A DNA stretch of 7,272 nt, taken from NCBI GenBank assembly GCA_964595905.1, contig CAZQSU010000133.1:1-7272 (forward strand), given 5' to 3'. Below the pieces are notes generated by a model that made no database searches, was not told the origin of the DNA, and worked only from the letters and a program-made list of their open reading frames with translations. The position numbers and the translations under genes are program-made. Source of the stretch: JAFDWI01 sp964595905. GTDB taxonomy: Bacteria > Actinomycetota > Acidimicrobiia > Acidimicrobiales > Iamiaceae. Shown here in pieces: positions 4,272 through 7,272 of the stretch (positions are counted from its first letter, which is position 1; the number at the start of each line of letters is the position of its first letter).

Positions 4272-6122
4272 TCACTGGTCGACGATCTCGGCACCGGGGA
4301 ACGCGTCGATCACGCGTTGGGTGGCGCTGCGGTCGTCCGCGGGCGCGTCGGCGAGGTCGTCGACCGGGCCGATCTCGTCGGCCTCACGTCGCGCCTCGTC
4401 GTCTCGGCTCGCCGCCGGCCTGGCACGGGGTGCGTCGGTGCCACCGCCGGCGCGGGCCGCGGAGGTGCCGTCGACGACCAGTTCGAGGTGGACGGGATGC
4501 CCGAGCCTGGCCGACAGGGCGCCCTCGACCTCTTCGAGTTTCTGGAGCGACTTCTCGCGATGCACCTCGTTGGGCACGGCGAAGCGCAACGTGCCCGCTC
4601 GTCCCGAGCCGACGTCGACGAAGTGGCCGACGCTGAACATCGCCTTGGTGAGACCCGACAGACCCGGGAGCACCTGGTCTGCCCACACGCGTTCCACGTC
4701 GTCGCTCGGCGGCGTGACGTCGCTCGCGGCCGGTGGCGCGGCGGATTCGGCTTCGGCACCGGTCGCCGCTGCCGGTTCGGGTCGGCTCGGCGGGGCCTCC
4801 TTGGATGGCCGGGCCGCCGTCTGGGGAGCTGCGCCGCCAGGTGCTGATCGGGGAGGCGTCGGCGGTGGGGACGGCGGTGGCGTCTGGGCAGCGGGCTGGT
4901 CGGGTTTCTGGGCCGACAGCGCGGCCCGTGCCGCGTCCGCGGGGCGGGCCGACCCCCCCGAGGCGGAGCGGGCGGCGGGAGACGGACCCGACTCGGCCGG
5001 CGTCGACGCCGGGTCCGCGGCCGCGGGCGCGCCCCGTTCGAGCCGTTCGATGCGGGCGATCAGCGCGTCGATCGACGCGTCGGCGTCGGTGCGGGTGAGC
5101 CGCACCAGTGCGAGCTCCAGCGGGATCCGGGCATCGGGCGCGGTGCGCATGTCGCGCAGCGCCTCGCCGATCGCCTCGAGTGCCCGGGTGCAGGCCCGGT
5201 CGCTGAAGTGTTCGGCCCACGCTGCGGTGCGGGTCCGTTCCGCGTCGGTCGCCTGTTCGAGTGGGTCACCCATCCGGTGCAGGAACACGTCCCGCATCCG
5301 GGCCAGCAACGCCTCACCGGCCACGCGTGGGTCGTGGCCACGTCGCACGGCGTCGGCCACGCCCCGCAACGCGGCGCCGGTGTCGCCGGTGGCGAGCGCG
5401 TCGACGAGTTCGTCGACCTGGTCACCCTGGTCGAGCACCCCGCCCGCGGCGACCACCTGGTCGAGCGCGGAGAGCGTGTCGCGGGCCGAACCCCCGCCGG
5501 CGCGCAGCGCGTAGGCGACCGCCTCGGCGTCGAGGTCCAGGTCGGCATCGGCGACCACGTCGGCGACGAGCGACTCGAGGTCGTCGGCGGGCAGCAGGTG
5601 CAACTCGAAGTGCTGGGTGCGGCTGCGGATGGTGGGCAGCACCTTGTGCGGGTCGGTCGTGGCCAGCACGAACACGACGTGTCCGGGGGGTTCCTCGAGG
5701 GTCTTCAACAGCGCGTTCGACGCGCCGGTCGAGAGCATGTGGACCTCGTCGAGCAGGTACACCTTGGTGCGCCCCGGCGAGCCGAGGGCGGCCTTGGCGA
5801 TGAGATCGCGCATGGCGTCCACGCCGTTGTTCGAGGCCGCGTCGAGCTCGAGCAGGTCGTAGGACGTGCCCGCCTCGATCGCCACGCACGAGTCGCATTT
5901 TCCGCACGGTTCGCCATCGTCCAGATCGGTGCAGTTCAGCGCCTTGGCGAGGATGCGGGCCGTCGAGGTCTTACCGGTGCCCCGCGGGCCGCTCAGCAGG
6001 TACGCGTGGCCGACCCGGTTCTCACGCACCGCGTTGTGCAACGCGGTGACCACGTGGTCCTGGCCGCGCACCTCGGCGAATCGCTGGGGCCGGAAGCGTC
6101 GGTAGAGCGATTCGTAGGCCAT
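4272..6122 (-). CDS. dnaX: DNA polymerase III subunit gamma/tau (clamp loader ATPase)
   Basis: DnaX is the ATP-driven motor of the clamp loader that places the beta sliding clamp on primed DNA; the tau form also couples the polymerase cores to the helicase. The 616-residue product starts MAYESLYRRFRPQRFAEVRG. It has Walker A GPRGTGKT (45-52), zinc-binding Cys64, 73, 76 and 79, Walker B LLDEVHM (123-129), the sensor 1 region LATTDP (153-158), the arginine-finger motif SRT (167-169, with T in place of the C of E. coli) and the sensor 2 region GGGSARDTLSALDQ (209-222). The collar domain follows to about 360. A low-complexity Pro/Ala/Ser linker spans about 365-475, and a folded C-terminal domain (DVERVWADQVLPGL...LELVVDG, 475-552) precedes a charged tail. 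It heads the dnaX-ybaB-recR group. The ATG at 6122 has no strong Shine-Dalgarno and may be leaderless. Confidence 0.97.
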   Translation of the reverse strand: MAYESLYRRFRPQRFAEVRGQDHVVTALHNAVRENRVGHAYLLSGPRGTGKTSTARILAKALNCTDLDDGEPCGKCDSCVAIEAGTSYDLLELDAASNNGVDAMRDLIAKAALGSPGRTKVYLLDEVHMLSTGASNALLKTLEEPPGHVVFVLATTDPHKVLPTIRSRTQHFELHLLPADDLESLVADVVADADLDLDAEAVAYALRAGGGSARDTLSALDQVVAAGGVLDQGDQVDELVDALATGDTGAALRGVADAVRRGHDPRVAGEALLARMRDVFLHRMGDPLEQATDAERTRTAAWAEHFSDRACTRALEAIGEALRDMRTAPDARIPLELALVRLTRTDADASIDALIARIERLERGAPAAADPASTPAESGPSPAARSASGGSARPADAARAALSAQKPDQPAAQTPPPSPPPTPPRSAPGGAAPQTAARPSKEAPPSRPEPAAATGAEAESAAPPAASDVTPPSDDVERVWADQVLPGLSGLTKAMFSVGHFVDVGSGRAGTLRFAVPNEVHREKSLQKLEEVEGALSARLGHPVHLELVVDGTSAARAGGGTDAPRARPAASRDDEARREADEIGPVDDLADAPADDRSATQRVIDAFPGAEIVDQ

Positions 6123-6129
6123 GGGGCCG

Positions 6130-6158
6130 ATCCTACCGATCCCGCCCGACCGGTCGAA
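6130..6158 (-). promoter_or_regulatory. Candidate promoter giving a leaderless dnaX transcript
   Basis: Reading the minus strand, TTCGAC (6158-6153) is followed by a 17-nt spacer and TAGGAT (6135-6130). The A of the dnaX ATG lies eight bases after the -10 element, a normal distance for a transcription start. The AGGA within the -10 could instead be read as a weak ribosome site, so transcripts from farther upstream are not excluded. An 8-bp palindrome GACCGGTC (6148-6155) overlaps the -35 and spacer. Confidence 0.45.
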
Positions 6159-6159
6159 C

Positions 6160-6175
6160 GGCGTCGGTCGACGCC
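6160..6175 (-). terminator. Short hairpin after the terC-like gene
   Basis: GGCGTC (6160-6165) and GACGCC (6170-6175) are complementary around a 4-nt loop, 4 nt past the stop codon of the terC-like gene (6180-6182) and just upstream of the dnaX -35. There is no T tract, so termination is only a suggestion and read-through into dnaX is possible. Confidence 0.3.
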
Positions 6176-6179
6176 GCGC

Positions 6180-7262
6180 TCACGGTTCGTCGGTGGCGTC
6201 GGCGGCACGTTCCCCAGCGGCGCGATGTGGCGTTTCGATGCCGTGCGCGGCGTCCTTCACATCGGCCCGGACCGAGGCGACGATGGCGACGGCGAGCGTG
6301 ACGATGATGACGCCGAGCGACAGCCACACCGGTGGGTGCAGCTCATCGACGGGAAACGAGAACGTGTCGGCGGTGAACCCGAGGATCAGCTTCGCTCCGA
6401 CGAATGCGAGGATCACCGCGAGGCCGTAGTTGAGGTAGCGGAAGCGGTCCTGCATGCCGCCGACCAGGAAGTAGAGCGCGCGCAGGCCGAGCATGGCGAA
6501 GGTGACGGCCGAGAACACGATGAACACGTGCTGGGTGATGCCGAAGATCGCCGGGATCGAGTCGAAGGCGAAGATGATGTCGGTGCCCTCGATCAGCACG
6601 AGCACCGCGAACAGCGGCGTCGCCAGGAGCTTGCCGTGCTCGTGGATGAACAGGTTCTGGCCGTGCAGGTCGGGGGTGGAGGGCACGATGCGTCGTACGA
6701 TCCGCAACGCGACGGACGAGTTCGGGTCGATGCTCTCGTCGTCGGAGAACGCCAGTTTGAACGCGGTGTACAACAGGATCAGCCCGAACACGGCGAGGGT
6801 CGCGGCGAACGTCTCGATGAGGGCGACGCCGGCGAAGATGAACGCCGCGCGCAGCGCGATCGCGCCGAACACGCCCCAGAACAGCACCCGGAACTGGTAC
6901 TGGGCGGGCACGGCGAAATAGGTGAGGATCACGGCCCAGACGAACACGTTGTCGACCGAGAGCGACTGCTCGATCAGGAACGCCGCCAGGTACTCACCGA
7001 CGGCCGCGCCTTTGTCGCCCGGGTCGGCCAGCAGGTAGATGACACCGGTGAAGGCGAGGCCGATGCTGATCCACACGGCAGATTCGATGGCGGCTTCGCG
7101 CACGGAGATCTTGTGGGCGCGCCGGTGGAAGAACAGCAGATCGACGAGCAGCAACGTGACGACGAACGCGATGAGGGCGACCCAGTGCCAGGGTTCCACC
7201 GACAGGTGGACGTACTTCGACGATTCGGCGCCGATCACGTGACCTGGCTGGATGGTGGGCAT
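6180..7262 (-). CDS. TerC/Alx-family integral membrane protein
   Basis: TerC-family membrane proteins are linked to metal handling: tellurite resistance, Alx-type manganese export, and metalation of exported proteins in Bacillus. The 360-residue product has about nine hydrophobic segments (near 26-46, 61-79, 88-100, 104-118, 124-144, 150-170, 213-233, 246-266, 277-297, plus a last one near 310-331). Family motifs are visible: EQSLSVDN (98-105), EGTDIIFAFDSIPA (225-238) and MLGLRALYFLVGG (257-269). Their buried acidic residues (Glu98, Asp104, Glu225, Asp228, Asp234) are the probable metal ligands. A His/Asp-containing loop (TPDLHGQNLFIHEHG, 196-210) precedes the second half, as in Alx-type members. 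The tail beyond 332 is charged and cytoplasmic in character. The frame stays open to the window edge, so the ATG at 7262 may not be the true start. Any yybP-ykoY riboswitch, often found before such genes, would lie outside the window. Confidence 0.93.
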   Translation of the reverse strand: MPTIQPGHVIGAESSKYVHLSVEPWHWVALIAFVVTLLLVDLLFFHRRAHKISVREAAIESAVWISIGLAFTGVIYLLADPGDKGAAVGEYLAAFLIEQSLSVDNVFVWAVILTYFAVPAQYQFRVLFWGVFGAIALRAAFIFAGVALIETFAATLAVFGLILLYTAFKLAFSDDESIDPNSSVALRIVRRIVPSTPDLHGQNLFIHEHGKLLATPLFAVLVLIEGTDIIFAFDSIPAIFGITQHVFIVFSAVTFAMLGLRALYFLVGGMQDRFRYLNYGLAVILAFVGAKLILGFTADTFSFPVDELHPPVWLSLGVIIVTLAVAIVASVRADVKDAAHGIETPHRAAGERAADATDEP

Positions 7263-7272
7263 CAGGTCTCGG

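Noticed and set aside
4953..4959. G7 run (minus strand) in the dnaX linker as a slippage site producing the short gamma form
   Set aside because: Both alternative frames stay open for about 190-215 codons after the run, so slippage would not give a short product. The run is explained by GC-rich Gly codons.
4111..5514. 467-codon plus-strand open frame opposite dnaX and ybaB
   Set aside because: Its composition is Arg/Ser/Ala-rich low complexity, typical of antisense frames in GC-rich DNA, and it covers the Walker-containing dnaX gene.
1..7272. Mobile element, CRISPR array or defence island
   Set aside because: No transposase, integrase, nuclease-effector pair or regular spaced repeats are present; the genes are housekeeping or metabolic with similar base composition throughout.

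Overview
This is a GC-rich, densely coding chromosomal window, most likely from an actinobacterium and perhaps an acidimicrobial one. The reasons are the strong G/C bias at third codon positions, -10 elements of TAnnnT form, an apparently leaderless dnaX, and an SRT rather than SRC motif in DnaX. The class-level guess is inference. No phage, insertion sequence, CRISPR array or defence locus is visible.

Left part, plus strand: the 3' portion of an acetyl-CoA acetyltransferase (thiolase) gene is followed after about 110 nt by a small four-helix membrane protein, tentatively DUF2269-like. The next 169 nt separate two convergent genes. They hold a perfect 22-bp inverted repeat (1613-1661) and three 17-bp tandem G-tract repeats (1673-1723) that reach almost to the stop codon of the next gene.

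Middle: on the minus strand lies a ferritin-like protein with two ExxH motifs (a probable diiron protein) of unknown function. A 340-nt gap upstream of it contains a well-formed plus-strand promoter (TTGTCA, 17 nt, TACGAT, with an AT-rich patch upstream). This promoter drives what looks like an undescribed structured small RNA of about 125 nt. Its first hairpin presents an all-pyrimidine loop containing exactly six consecutive C, and its second is a 17-bp stem followed by a short T tract. All four non-Watson-Crick pairs in the two stems are G-U in plus-strand RNA, which argues for the strand. The C6 loop recalls the actinobacterial 6C RNA class. This is the most interesting object in the window.

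Right part, minus strand: dnaX, ybaB and recR form the widespread bacterial replication/repair cluster, closely spaced and probably one operon. It starts at a promoter placed so that the dnaX transcript would be leaderless. Upstream of it, on the same strand, is a TerC/Alx-family membrane protein whose stop codon lies 57 nt before dnaX. DnaX is the clamp-loader ATPase, YbaB a DNA-binding nucleoid-associated protein and RecR a gap-repair recombination mediator. TerC, the ferritin-like protein and the thiolase have no evident functional link with that cluster.
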